A stretch of DNA of 12,509 nt from Bacteroidota bacterium (GTDB lineage: Bacteria; Bacteroidota; Ignavibacteria; Ignavibacteriales; Ignavibacteriaceae), in assembly GCA_024278655.1 (NCBI GenBank), contig JAJRSV010000217.1:1-12509 (forward strand), written 5' to 3'. Both the position numbers and the translations under genes were made by a program. Each line of letters begins with the position of its first letter. The first letter of the stretch is position 1. Shown here piece after piece: positions 1-6,114 of the stretch. The notes under the pieces were generated by a model, which was given only the letters and a program-made list of their open reading frames with translations, made no database searches and was not told the DNA's origin.

Positions 1-327
1 AAAAATGTAACGGTTTACGATCTTGCGAAAGCTTTCAAAAAAATAATCGAAGGAATTAAAGAAGAACCGGTTCACCAGATACGTAAGATAAATATCACTA
101 TTGAAGAACAAATGGATTACATTTTTTCTAAGTTCGAAGGAAAGCCGGAAATACATTTTCTTTCTCTCGTCGAAACGATGAAAGAAAAGATAAGAATTGT
201 TATTACATTTATTGCACTGTTAGAGCTTGTAAAGCTCGGACGGGTGGGAATAAAAGAATCTGCAGACTTTAACGATTTTGTGTTATACAGGATAGATAAT
301 GGACAAGATTTACAATTCAGTAATTGA
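1..327 (+). CDS. scpA: ScpA, segregation and condensation protein A, C-terminal part (5' end outside window)
   Basis: Reading frame 1 is open from the first base to the TAA at 325-327, giving the last 108 residues; the start lies upstream of the window. ScpA is the kleisin subunit that, with ScpB, bridges the SMC ATPase heads in the chromosome-condensation complex. The visible part has the ScpA C-terminal winged-helix layout: a segment ending near EEQMDYIF, then FLSLVE, then a hydrophobic helix (IVITFIALLELVKLGRVGI) that in this family contacts SMC. The assignment rests on this pattern and on scpB following directly. The last 29 bases overlap the start of scpB in another frame, so the two products are probably made together by translational coupling. 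The visible part shows no frameshift. Confidence 0.88.
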   Translation, partial: KNVTVYDLAKAFKKIIEGIKEEPVHQIRKINITIEEQMDYIFSKFEGKPEIHFLSLVETMKEKIRIVITFIALLELVKLGRVGIKESADFNDFVLYRIDNGQDLQFSN

Positions 328-949
328 AGCATTAATATTTTCTTCTGACGATTCACTGTCGCCGCAGGATATCGTTAAAGCCGTTAAAGGAATTGACGGC
401 GAAGACACCGATATCACTGTTGCCGATGTTGAGCAGACGGTTCAACTGTTGAATAAGAAATACGAAGAAAGCAACAACGCATTCAGAATATTAAAGATTG
501 CAAACGGTTACCTGTTTGCAACAACCGAAGAATATGCAAAGTACGTTGGATATCTTTCATCCGAAAGAACAAGAAGAAGGTTGAGCCAGGCGGCGCTCGA
601 AACTCTTTCGATAATTGCATACAAGCAGCCGATAACGAAGCCGGAAGTTGAAACTATCCGCGGCGTTAATTCGGATCATATAATTAATTCGCTGCTGGAA
701 AAAAATCTTATTACGATTAAAGGAAGAGCCGAAACCATCGGAAGACCGCTGCTTTACGGCACTACCGATGAGTTTCTGAAATACTTCGGATTAAACGATC
801 TTTCCGATCTACCTAAGCCGAGAGAGATAGAAGAAATAATGAACGATGAAGATTTTATCGAACAGAAAAGAAAAATTTTAATGAACGCACTTGAAGAAGA
901 GGCGGATAACGAAGAAAGTAAAGAAAACAATGCTGACGAGAATCAATAA
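299..949 (+). CDS. scpB: ScpB, segregation and condensation protein B
   Basis: A 216-residue protein, close to the usual ScpB length. ScpB forms a homodimer of two winged-helix domains per chain and binds the ScpA linker in the SMC-ScpAB complex. The N-terminal half begins with the typical YNSVIEALIF segment. The family signature is at residues 95-164: LSQAALETLSIIAYKQPITK, then EVETIRGVNSD, then GRAETIGRPLLYGTT, then FLKYFGL. The tail (about residues 173-216) is highly charged and acidic and looks disordered, as is common in ScpB. The ATG at 299 has an AGGA Shine-Dalgarno core at 289-292, six bases upstream, and lies inside the end of scpA. The 3' end overlaps the start of the pseudouridine synthase gene by 20 bases. 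The scpA-scpB-rluB order also occurs in distant bacteria such as Bacillus subtilis. Confidence 0.95.
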   Translation: MDKIYNSVIEALIFSSDDSLSPQDIVKAVKGIDGEDTDITVADVEQTVQLLNKKYEESNNAFRILKIANGYLFATTEEYAKYVGYLSSERTRRRLSQAALETLSIIAYKQPITKPEVETIRGVNSDHIINSLLEKNLITIKGRAETIGRPLLYGTTDEFLKYFGLNDLSDLPKPREIEEIMNDEDFIEQKRKILMNALEEEADNEESKENNADENQ

Positions 950-1655
950 ATTTATTGCCGATAGCGGAATTGCTTCGCGCCGGAAAGCCGAAGAGTATAT
1001 TCAGCAGGGACGTGTTACGGTTAACGATAAGGTAATCGACAAGTTAAGCTTCCGCATCGATCCGGATAAAGATGTGGTAAAGGTTGACGGCGAAATCATT
1101 CGTGCAAAACGACACGTTTATTATCTGCTGAACAAACCGAAAGGTTTTATCAGCTCAACCAAAGATGAAAAGGGCAGAGCCACAGTTATCGATTTAATTA
1201 AAACGAAAGAAAAAGTTTTTCCTGTCGGCAGACTCGATTACAACACTACCGGCGTTCTGCTGCTTACAAATGACGGCGACTTTTCGAATCTGCTGATGCA
1301 CCCGAAAAGTAAAGTGCCGAGAATTTATCATGCAAAACTCAACAGGGAACTTGAAGAAAAAGACAAGCTGAAACTTTTAAAAGGAGTTTTTATCGACGGT
1401 AAAAGAGGAAAGTTTATCAACATAAAATTTCCGAAACATAACGATAAAAAGTTGGTTGAAGTTGAGTGCTACGAAGGAAGAAATCATTTTGTAAAAAATA
1501 TGTTTTCTGCTTTGGGTTACACGGTTAAAAATCTAAACCGTTACAGCTTTGCGGGAATTAAAGCAGATATTCAGGTTGGCGAGTACAGAAAACTAACCGA
1601 AGCAGAAGTAAAAAATATTATTAAAATGTATTCAAAAAATATCCGGAGGAATTAG
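930..1655 (+). CDS. rluB: RluB/RsuA-family 23S/16S rRNA pseudouridine synthase
   Basis: A 241-residue enzyme expected to isomerise one uridine in rRNA to pseudouridine; in E. coli RluB acts on helix 90 of 23S rRNA and RsuA on 16S. An S4 RNA-binding domain covers residues 1-45 (TRINKFIADSGIASRRKAEE). The catalytic domain has the family motif GRLDYNTTGVLLLTNDG at 100-116, with the catalytic Asp at 103. The late family motif, normally GRNRxVRRM, reads GRNHFVKNMF at 183-192, so two usually basic positions are changed. The frame is open back to an ATG at 891, but that start would add 13 Lys/Arg-rich residues made by out-of-frame reading of the scpB tail. The S4 domain normally begins right at the LTRINK found after 930, so I chose 930. 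The gene overlaps scpB by 20 bases and lysS by one. The scpAB context favours RluB over RsuA, but the exact target base cannot be read from sequence. Confidence 0.88.
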   Translation: MLTRINKFIADSGIASRRKAEEYIQQGRVTVNDKVIDKLSFRIDPDKDVVKVDGEIIRAKRHVYYLLNKPKGFISSTKDEKGRATVIDLIKTKEKVFPVGRLDYNTTGVLLLTNDGDFSNLLMHPKSKVPRIYHAKLNRELEEKDKLKLLKGVFIDGKRGKFINIKFPKHNDKKLVEVECYEGRNHFVKNMFSALGYTVKNLNRYSFAGIKADIQVGEYRKLTEAEVKNIIKMYSKNIRRN

Positions 1656-3160
1656 TGGAAACGAATTTAACTGATGTAAACGAATTGATTAAAAGAAGAT
1701 ATGAAGAGTTGGAAGAGCTTCAGAAGATGGGTATTGAGCCGTATGCATATTCGTTCGATGTGAATGCGGATTCTGAAGATATAAAAAATAATTTTAATGA
1801 AGACGAAAAGCGTGAAGTAAAGATTGCCGGAAGGATAATGGCAATCCGCAGAATGGGTAAGGCATCGTTTGCGCATATAATGGACGATAAAGGGAAGATT
1901 CAAATATATCTTCGTAAAGATGAAATCGGTGAGCAGTACGCTGCATTTAAATTGATGGATATCGGTGACATTGTTGGTGTCGAGGGTTTCGTATTTAAAA
2001 CGAGAACGGGAGAGATTTCGGTTCATGTTACTTCGTTAAAGCTGCTTGCAAAATCTCTTCGTCCCTTGCCGATTGCAAAAGAAGCCACAGATGAACACGG
2101 CAACAAAATTATTTACGATCAGTTTGCCGATAAGGAACTGCGCTATCGCCAGCGCTATGTTGATTTAATTGTTAATCCCGATGTGAAGGAAGTGTTTATT
2201 ACGAGAAGTAAAATCATTTCGGCAATCAGAAGGTTTTTGGATGAGCAGGGTTATCTTGAAGTTGAGACACCGATATTACAGCCGCTTTACGGCGGTGCGG
2301 CAGCCAGACCGTTCATTACGCATCATAACGCACTCGATATAGATTTATATTTAAGAATTGCAGATGAGCTTTACTTAAAGCGATTGATTGTCGGCGGCTT
2401 TAACGGTGTTTATGAAATATCGAAGGATTTCAGAAACGAAGGAATGGACCGCACACATAACCCCGAATTTACGATGATGGAGCTTTACGTTCCTTATAAA
2501 GATTACGAATGGATGATGAACTTCGTCGAACAGCTTATAACTCACATCTGCAAAGTTGTTTTCAACAAAACCGAATTCACATTTGAAGATAAGACAATCG
2601 ATTTCAAAACTCCGTGGAAGAGAATTTCGTTTGTAGATGCAATTGAAGACAAGACAGGCGTTAACGTAATCAAAGCATCGGAAGATGAACTTAAGGGACT
2701 GGCAAAAAATTTAGGCATCGACCTCGGTGCTGCAGAAGGCAGAGCAAAGCTGATTGATGAAATATTCAGCGAGACGGTTGAGCCGGAATTAATTCAACCT
2801 ACTTTTGTTGTGGATTATCCTGTTGAGCTTTCACCGCTCGCAAAAAAGCACCGCTCGAAAGAAGGTGTAGTTGAACGCTTTGAAACTTATGTGGCAGGAA
2901 AAGAAATCTGTAACGCCTTTTCCGAGTTGAACGATCCGATTGATCAGAGAAAGAGATTTGAGGATCAGGTTAAATTAAGGGAGGCAGGCGACGAAGAAGC
3001 CCATCAGGTGGATGAGGACTTTTTAAGAGCTATCGAATACGGAATGCCGCCCACAGCAGGGCTCGGTGTAGGAATAGACCGGCTTGTTATGCTGCTGACT
3101 AATCAAACATCGATAAGGGATGTTATTCTGTTTCCGCAGATGAAACCGGAAAATCAGTAG
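1655..3160 (+). CDS. lysS: Lysyl-tRNA synthetase, class II
   Basis: A 501-residue cytoplasmic enzyme that charges tRNA-Lys using ATP and lysine; the length is normal for bacterial LysS. The N-terminal OB-fold that binds the anticodon is at about residues 54-132 (VKIAGRIMAIRRMGKASF). The class II catalytic core follows: motif 1 around 190-210, the lysine-site region with GGAAARPF at 213-220 and LRIADELYLKRL at 233-244, motif 2 at 257-277 (KDFRNEGMDRTHNPEF), and motif 3 at 469-480 (GLGVGIDRLVML). All expected residues appear present. The start is GTG at 1655, sharing one base with the upstream TAG stop and preceded by a strong GGAGGA at 1645-1650, among the best Shine-Dalgarno sites in the window. 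It is the last gene of the scp operon, and a terminator-like hairpin starts five bases after its stop. Confidence 0.97.
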   Translation: METNLTDVNELIKRRYEELEELQKMGIEPYAYSFDVNADSEDIKNNFNEDEKREVKIAGRIMAIRRMGKASFAHIMDDKGKIQIYLRKDEIGEQYAAFKLMDIGDIVGVEGFVFKTRTGEISVHVTSLKLLAKSLRPLPIAKEATDEHGNKIIYDQFADKELRYRQRYVDLIVNPDVKEVFITRSKIISAIRRFLDEQGYLEVETPILQPLYGGAAARPFITHHNALDIDLYLRIADELYLKRLIVGGFNGVYEISKDFRNEGMDRTHNPEFTMMELYVPYKDYEWMMNFVEQLITHICKVVFNKTEFTFEDKTIDFKTPWKRISFVDAIEDKTGVNVIKASEDELKGLAKNLGIDLGAAEGRAKLIDEIFSETVEPELIQPTFVVDYPVELSPLAKKHRSKEGVVERFETYVAGKEICNAFSELNDPIDQRKRFEDQVKLREAGDEEAHQVDEDFLRAIEYGMPPTAGLGVGIDRLVMLLTNQTSIRDVILFPQMKPENQ

Positions 3161-3164
3161 GCAA

Positions 3165-3211
3165 TTTGCCCACCGAAGCTTTAGCGTAGGTGGGTAGGCA
3201 AAGTTTTTTTT
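3165..3211 (+). terminator. Rho-independent terminator after lysS
   Basis: TTTGCC (3165-3170) pairs with GGCAAA (3197-3202) and CACC (3171-3174) pairs with GGTG (3189-3192), leaving a 4-base bulge. Eight T residues follow at 3204-3211. An alternative register pairs 3167-3174 with 3189-3196 over eight base pairs (one G-T wobble). The loop is GAAGCTTTAGCGTA. Position directly after the lysS stop and the T-tract make this a convincing terminator for the scp-lysS operon. The T-tract also forms the left arm of a second hairpin, annotated separately. Confidence 0.75.
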
Positions 3212-3236
3212 GAAATGAAACTGTTTTCAAAAAAAA
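3204..3236. repeat. Perfect 12-bp inverted repeat overlapping the terminator T-tract
   Basis: TTTTTTTTGAAA (3204-3215) is the exact reverse complement of TTTCAAAAAAAA (3225-3236), with a 9-base loop between. In RNA the left arm is the U-tract of the upstream terminator, so the second hairpin could only form once transcription has passed. Read from the other strand it is also a stem ending in a T-run, so it could protect the 3' end or stop antisense transcription. The symmetry is seen directly; the role is inferred. Confidence 0.6.
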
Positions 3237-3335
3237 GAGTTTGGAATTTGATGATTGGCGTTTCGAAATTATTTGATATTTGTGATTTACAGAGAGAGCA
3301 GGGTAGTGTAAACTGCTTTGTTTAAATTGATTATC

Positions 3336-3350
3336 ATATCTTTAAGATAT
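3336..3350. promoter_or_regulatory. 15-bp palindrome (possible operator) upstream of the 3381 gene
   Basis: ATATCTT-T-AAGATAT is a perfect 7+1+7 inverted repeat ending 8 bases before the GGAAG Shine-Dalgarno element. The 220-base gap between lysS and the next gene must hold the promoter of the 3381-5968 operon. A weak candidate overlaps this palindrome (TTTG at 3317-3320, TATCTTTA at 3337-3344, spacer 16), but the spacing is short for the Bacteroidota consensus. A dimeric regulator site is possible. AT-rich DNA also yields such palindromes by chance. I see no gene in 3237-3371. Confidence 0.3.
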
Positions 3351-3371
3351 ATTTTTACGGAAGAACAAATA

Positions 3372-3380
3372 ATGGTTTAA
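3372..3380 (+). promoter_or_regulatory. Minimal ORF ATG-GTT-TAA abutting the start of the next gene
   Basis: GGAAG at 3359-3363 lies 8 bases before the ATG at 3372, ideal spacing, but that ATG is followed by only one codon and TAA. The next three bases are the ATG (3381) of the downstream gene in the same frame, which is 17 bases from the GGAAG. As written, the best-placed start codon belongs to a two-residue ORF, and the gene itself would be reached by re-initiation at TAAATG or by direct initiation at long spacing. The arrangement is seen directly; its use is inferred. Confidence 0.35.
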
Positions 3381-4259
3381 ATGGATTTAGTAAAACAATA
3401 TATCGTTCAAAGTTTAGCCGCAGCTTCCAATAATCTCCGGTTAACTTCTTACCAGCTTGAAGTTGTAGCTATGCTGCGCGAAGCCATTATAAATTCCGAT
3501 GATGTTGCCGAAGACATTACTAAAATGAAAAAGATGACGCAGTTTTCCACGCTCGCCATTCGACTAAATGAAATCTATAACTATCTTACTCAAGAGAGGA
3601 TCGACTTCCTGAAATTTTCCGATAAATTTAAAGAACACAGCCAATACCTGATAAACGATCTCAATCATCTGCTCGAAACAGATAACACAGTCGGGTTAAA
3701 GAATGCTATCAGAAAACTTAAAGGCGAAGTTGTTTACGATGAAAACGGACAATCGGAAGAGATAAGTGTTGAGTTATCGAACAACAAAACCGATTCGGAT
3801 CAGTTAATTGTAGATAAAACTGTTGAACCCGAGCAGGAAACGGAGCCGGCAGAAACAGTTGAGAACGGTATGGATGAAGAAGCGATGAAGAGTTTCGAGG
3901 CAATGATTTTAAAACCGATAAAAGCAGTCGATACATTATTACACAAGTTGGCATCAGACGATATTAACTACGAAGACCTTTCGAGGTTTGCAGAAATTAT
4001 GAGTGTGAACGGTGAGATAGCGGAAAAAAACGGATTCGAAATTATTTCGAATATGCATAAGATAATCTCACGCGCTCTTGTGCTTATTAAATCGCGCGAC
4101 ATAATGCCGGGCAAAGATGTAATAGAAGCAATGCGTGCCTGCCTGATTGTTATTGTTGCAGTAGTTAAAGGCAAAGATGTTGACATAACAAAATATTTAA
4201 ATAAAGCTGAAGATTTCGGCAGAGAAATAAATGCATTAAATAAACGGGAAGAAGTTTAA
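3381..4259 (+). CDS. Uncharacterised helical protein, possible degenerate HPt-like C-terminal domain
   Basis: I do not recognise this 292-residue protein with certainty. It has no signal peptide or clear membrane segment, so it is probably cytoplasmic. Residues 1-118 look all-helical. Residues about 119-165 form an acidic, Glu/Asn/Thr-rich linker (EPEQETEPAETVE) that looks disordered. Residues 166-292 are again helical. By eye the last part resembles the histidine phosphotransfer domain of CheA (P1): SVNGEIAEKNGF at 208-219 lines up with the HSIKGxxGxxGF-type motif, followed by helices of similar length. The phospho-accepting His would be Ser208 here, so any such domain would not be phosphorylated at that place. 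The start is fixed by an in-frame TAA at 3378-3380. Its stop overlaps the manC start by one base (TAATG), so it is probably translated with manC; that suggests, but does not show, a link to sugar-nucleotide or envelope functions. Confidence 0.8.
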   Translation: MDLVKQYIVQSLAAASNNLRLTSYQLEVVAMLREAIINSDDVAEDITKMKKMTQFSTLAIRLNEIYNYLTQERIDFLKFSDKFKEHSQYLINDLNHLLETDNTVGLKNAIRKLKGEVVYDENGQSEEISVELSNNKTDSDQLIVDKTVEPEQETEPAETVENGMDEEAMKSFEAMILKPIKAVDTLLHKLASDDINYEDLSRFAEIMSVNGEIAEKNGFEIISNMHKIISRALVLIKSRDIMPGKDVIEAMRACLIVIVAVVKGKDVDITKYLNKAEDFGREINALNKREEV

Positions 4260-5326
4260 TGAAGTTATACGCTGTTATTATGGCAGGGGGAGTTGGTTCG
4301 AGGTTTTGGCCGAGAAGCAAAAAGAAAACGCCGAAGCAGTTATTGAAAATTTTCGGCGAGAACACAATGATTCAGGACACTGTGAACAGACTGGATGGCA
4401 TTGTTGAAAAAGAAAATATTTACATCATCACAAACAAAGTACAGAAGGCGGGAATTCTTACACAGCTTCCGCACCTTCCGCTTAACAATATTGTTGAAGA
4501 ACCTTTCGGAAGAAATACTGCTGCATGCATTGGACTTGCATCGGTTTTGATTCAGCACAAAGATCCCGATGCAGTAACTTTGGTCCTGCCTGCCGATCAT
4601 ATTATAAAAGGTGAAAAAGAATTCCACGACACGCTTCTTAAAGCTGCAGAGTTTGCCGACAAGGAAAAAGGACTTGTTACAATCGGCATTCCGCCCGCGC
4701 GTCCCGAAACAGGTTACGGTTATATTCAGATTGATGAAAAAAGTGACTTCGATCATGTTTTTAAGGTGCTTACTTTCGCAGAGAAACCGAACTACGCAAC
4801 GGCAGTAAGATTTTTAGAGAGCGGCGACTTTTTCTGGAACAGCGGTATGTTCATCTGGCGTGCCGATGTGATTATGGAAGAAATAAAAACCTACATGCCA
4901 GAACTTTACGAAGGAATGATGGTAGTAAAAGACGCCATCGGTAAAGACGGTTTCCAGGAAGTGCTTACGAATGTTTACGGACAGTTGAAGAAAATTTCCA
5001 TCGATTACGGCATAATGGAAAAATCGAAAAAGGTTTATCTGATTAAAGGAAACTTCGGCTGGAGCGATGTTGGAAGCTGGGAAGCTGTTTACGAGCTTTC
5101 GGAAAAAGATGAAGACGGCAATGCTAAAATCGGAAATATTTATACGGATATGGTTACCGATTCTTACATCTATTCACCGAAAAAATTTACGGCGGTTATC
5201 GGGCTCGATAACCTGATTGTAATAGATAACGACGATGCACTTTTAATCTGCAAGCGCGATAAAGCACAGGATGTTAAAAAGATAATCGATTACCTGAAGA
5301 TAAATAAACTAACAGAATACATGTAA
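4259..5326 (+). CDS. manC: Mannose-1-phosphate guanylyltransferase (GDP-mannose pyrophosphorylase)
   Basis: A 355-residue cytoplasmic enzyme that makes GDP-mannose from GTP and mannose 1-phosphate, a precursor of GDP-fucose, mannans, O-antigen and glycans. The nucleotidyltransferase fold starts at once with the pyrophosphorylase signature MAGGVGSRFWPRS (8-20) and the catalytic Lys in TPKQLL (24-29). Other landmarks are EPFGRNTAAC (81-90), PADH (111-114), ETGYGYI (150-156), EKP (175-177), FWNSGMFIW (192-200), SIDYGIMEK (247-255) and GNFGWSDVGSW (264-274). The length fits the single-domain form, without the fused phosphomannose isomerase domain found in longer ManC/AlgA proteins. The ATG shares a base with the upstream stop, and GGGAAGAAG at 4246-4254 serves as ribosome binding site. 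It lies between the unknown 3381 gene and the RpiB-like gene 12 bases downstream. Confidence 0.95.
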   Translation: MKLYAVIMAGGVGSRFWPRSKKKTPKQLLKIFGENTMIQDTVNRLDGIVEKENIYIITNKVQKAGILTQLPHLPLNNIVEEPFGRNTAACIGLASVLIQHKDPDAVTLVLPADHIIKGEKEFHDTLLKAAEFADKEKGLVTIGIPPARPETGYGYIQIDEKSDFDHVFKVLTFAEKPNYATAVRFLESGDFFWNSGMFIWRADVIMEEIKTYMPELYEGMMVVKDAIGKDGFQEVLTNVYGQLKKISIDYGIMEKSKKVYLIKGNFGWSDVGSWEAVYELSEKDEDGNAKIGNIYTDMVTDSYIYSPKKFTAVIGLDNLIVIDNDDALLICKRDKAQDVKKIIDYLKINKLTEYM

Positions 5327-5338
5327 TTCTCTTCTTTT

Positions 5339-5968
5339 ATGAAAAAACTGATAACCGAAGAAGATGTACTAAAAGCCGTTAACCGGGGAAGCAAAGTTAT
5401 TGTTGCCGGTAAAGGTGCAATTATAACTCCGCTTGCAATGGATTTAATAAGGAATAAAAACCTTACCATTATCGAAAAAGATTTCAGCGAAGCTCCGGAC
5501 AGTAAAAACTTTCCTTTCAGAAAAATTGCAATCGGTTCCGATCATACAGGGTTTAAGATTAAAAACCTGCTCATAAAATATCTTACTGAAAAAGGTTATC
5601 AGGTTTACGATGTTGGTACGTTTAACGAAAAGTCGTGCGATTATCCCGACTTTGCATTAGCAGTTGCCGAAAAAGTTCAGGAAGGTTCGGTTGATGCGGG
5701 AATTGTTATCGATGCTACGGGAATTCCCTCGGCAATAACTGCAAACAAAGTTGAGGAGATAAGGGCAGCCACCTGTTACAACGAATTTTCGGCAAAGAGT
5801 TCACGGGCGCATAATAATTCAAACGTGCTTGTGCTCGGCGCAAAAACCCTTGGTGAAGAAACGATTAAGTCAATCCTTGAAACCTGGCTTAACACGGCAT
5901 TCGAAGGCGGCAGGCACCAAAGACGGCTCGATAAAATCACCGGAATAGAACGAAAATATAAAAGCTGA
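5339..5968 (+). CDS. rpiB: RpiB/LacA/LacB-family sugar-phosphate isomerase with EutQ-like N-terminal extension
   Basis: A 209-residue protein; ordinary RpiB is about 150 residues, so about 60 extra residues sit in front. RpiB interconverts ribose 5-phosphate and ribulose 5-phosphate. The RpiB domain (61-205) keeps GSDHTGFK (66-73), DYPDFA (101-106), the His in SRAHNNSN (155-162) and the phosphate-binding GGRHQRR (190-196). The motif normally reading CGTGIG, whose Cys is the catalytic base in E. coli RpiB, reads DATGIP (125-130), so that Cys is Asp125. Residues 1-50 (MKKLITEEDVLKA, then GAIITPLAMDL) closely resemble the start of EutQ from ethanolamine utilisation (MKKLITANDIRAA, then SIITPEAREV, recalled from memory). 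From memory, RpiB-like proteins of some microcompartment loci also have Asp here, but no shell gene is in this window. The start has no Shine-Dalgarno: the 12 preceding bases are all pyrimidine. Substrate uncertain; family assignment firm. Confidence 0.85.
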   Translation: MKKLITEEDVLKAVNRGSKVIVAGKGAIITPLAMDLIRNKNLTIIEKDFSEAPDSKNFPFRKIAIGSDHTGFKIKNLLIKYLTEKGYQVYDVGTFNEKSCDYPDFALAVAEKVQEGSVDAGIVIDATGIPSAITANKVEEIRAATCYNEFSAKSSRAHNNSNVLVLGAKTLGEETIKSILETWLNTAFEGGRHQRRLDKITGIERKYKS

Positions 5969-5969
5969 T

Positions 5970-6000
5970 TTTGTTTAATTTGTAATCCGTTTTATTTTTG
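5970..6000 (+). promoter_or_regulatory. Candidate Bacteroidota-type promoter for pyrK-pyrD-folC
   Basis: TTTG (5970-5973), a 19-base spacer, and TATTTTTG (5993-6000) fit the Bacteroides/Flavobacterium consensus TTTG-N19-21-TAnnTTTG exactly. The site lies directly after the rpiB stop and 115 bases before the pyrK start. The region is T-rich, which raises the chance of an accidental match, and whether this organism uses that sigma factor type is unknown. I see no convincing terminator between rpiB and pyrK, so read-through is possible too. No gene is seen in 5969-6114. Confidence 0.4.
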
Positions 6001-6072
6001 TAAAGCATTTTTCAAAAAATTAGGTTCGAAAATAAGAAATAATCTTTTTTACCTTCCTTTAAAAATCGATCG

Positions 6073-6089
6073 GGATATATCAGGATATA
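6073..6089. repeat. GGATATA direct repeat, 10-base period, upstream of pyrK
   Basis: GGATATA occurs at 6073-6079 and again at 6083-6089, exactly one helical turn apart. The first copy overlaps the palindrome GATATATC (6074-6081), and CGATCG (6067-6072) precedes it. TATACT at 6086-6091 resembles a -10 box but has no -35 partner at normal distance. A regulator binding site for the pyr operon is conceivable; chance in AT-rich DNA is equally possible. Confidence 0.25.
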
Positions 6090-6114
6090 CTTTTTATTGT
6101 TATGAGGTTAACGC

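Noticed and set aside
891..929. Upstream ATG that would extend the pseudouridine synthase by 13 residues
   Set aside because: The added residues are out-of-frame translation of the scpB acidic tail, and the S4 domain normally starts at the later Met.
1667..2026. 119-codon open frame on the minus strand inside lysS
   Set aside because: It lies wholly under the conserved OB-fold of lysS and its translation looks like random composition.
3261..3268. TTTCGAAA palindrome in the lysS-3381 gap
   Set aside because: Eight-base palindromes are common at this base composition and nothing around it supports a function.
4340..4756. 138-codon open frame on the minus strand inside manC
   Set aside because: It is a shadow of a strongly supported gene; the predicted protein has no recognisable motif and no ribosome site was evident.
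5993..6018. TTTTTG/CAAAAA inverted repeat as a terminator after rpiB
   Set aside because: The stem is six pairs, nearly all A-T, with a 12-base loop and no following T-tract; too weak to call.
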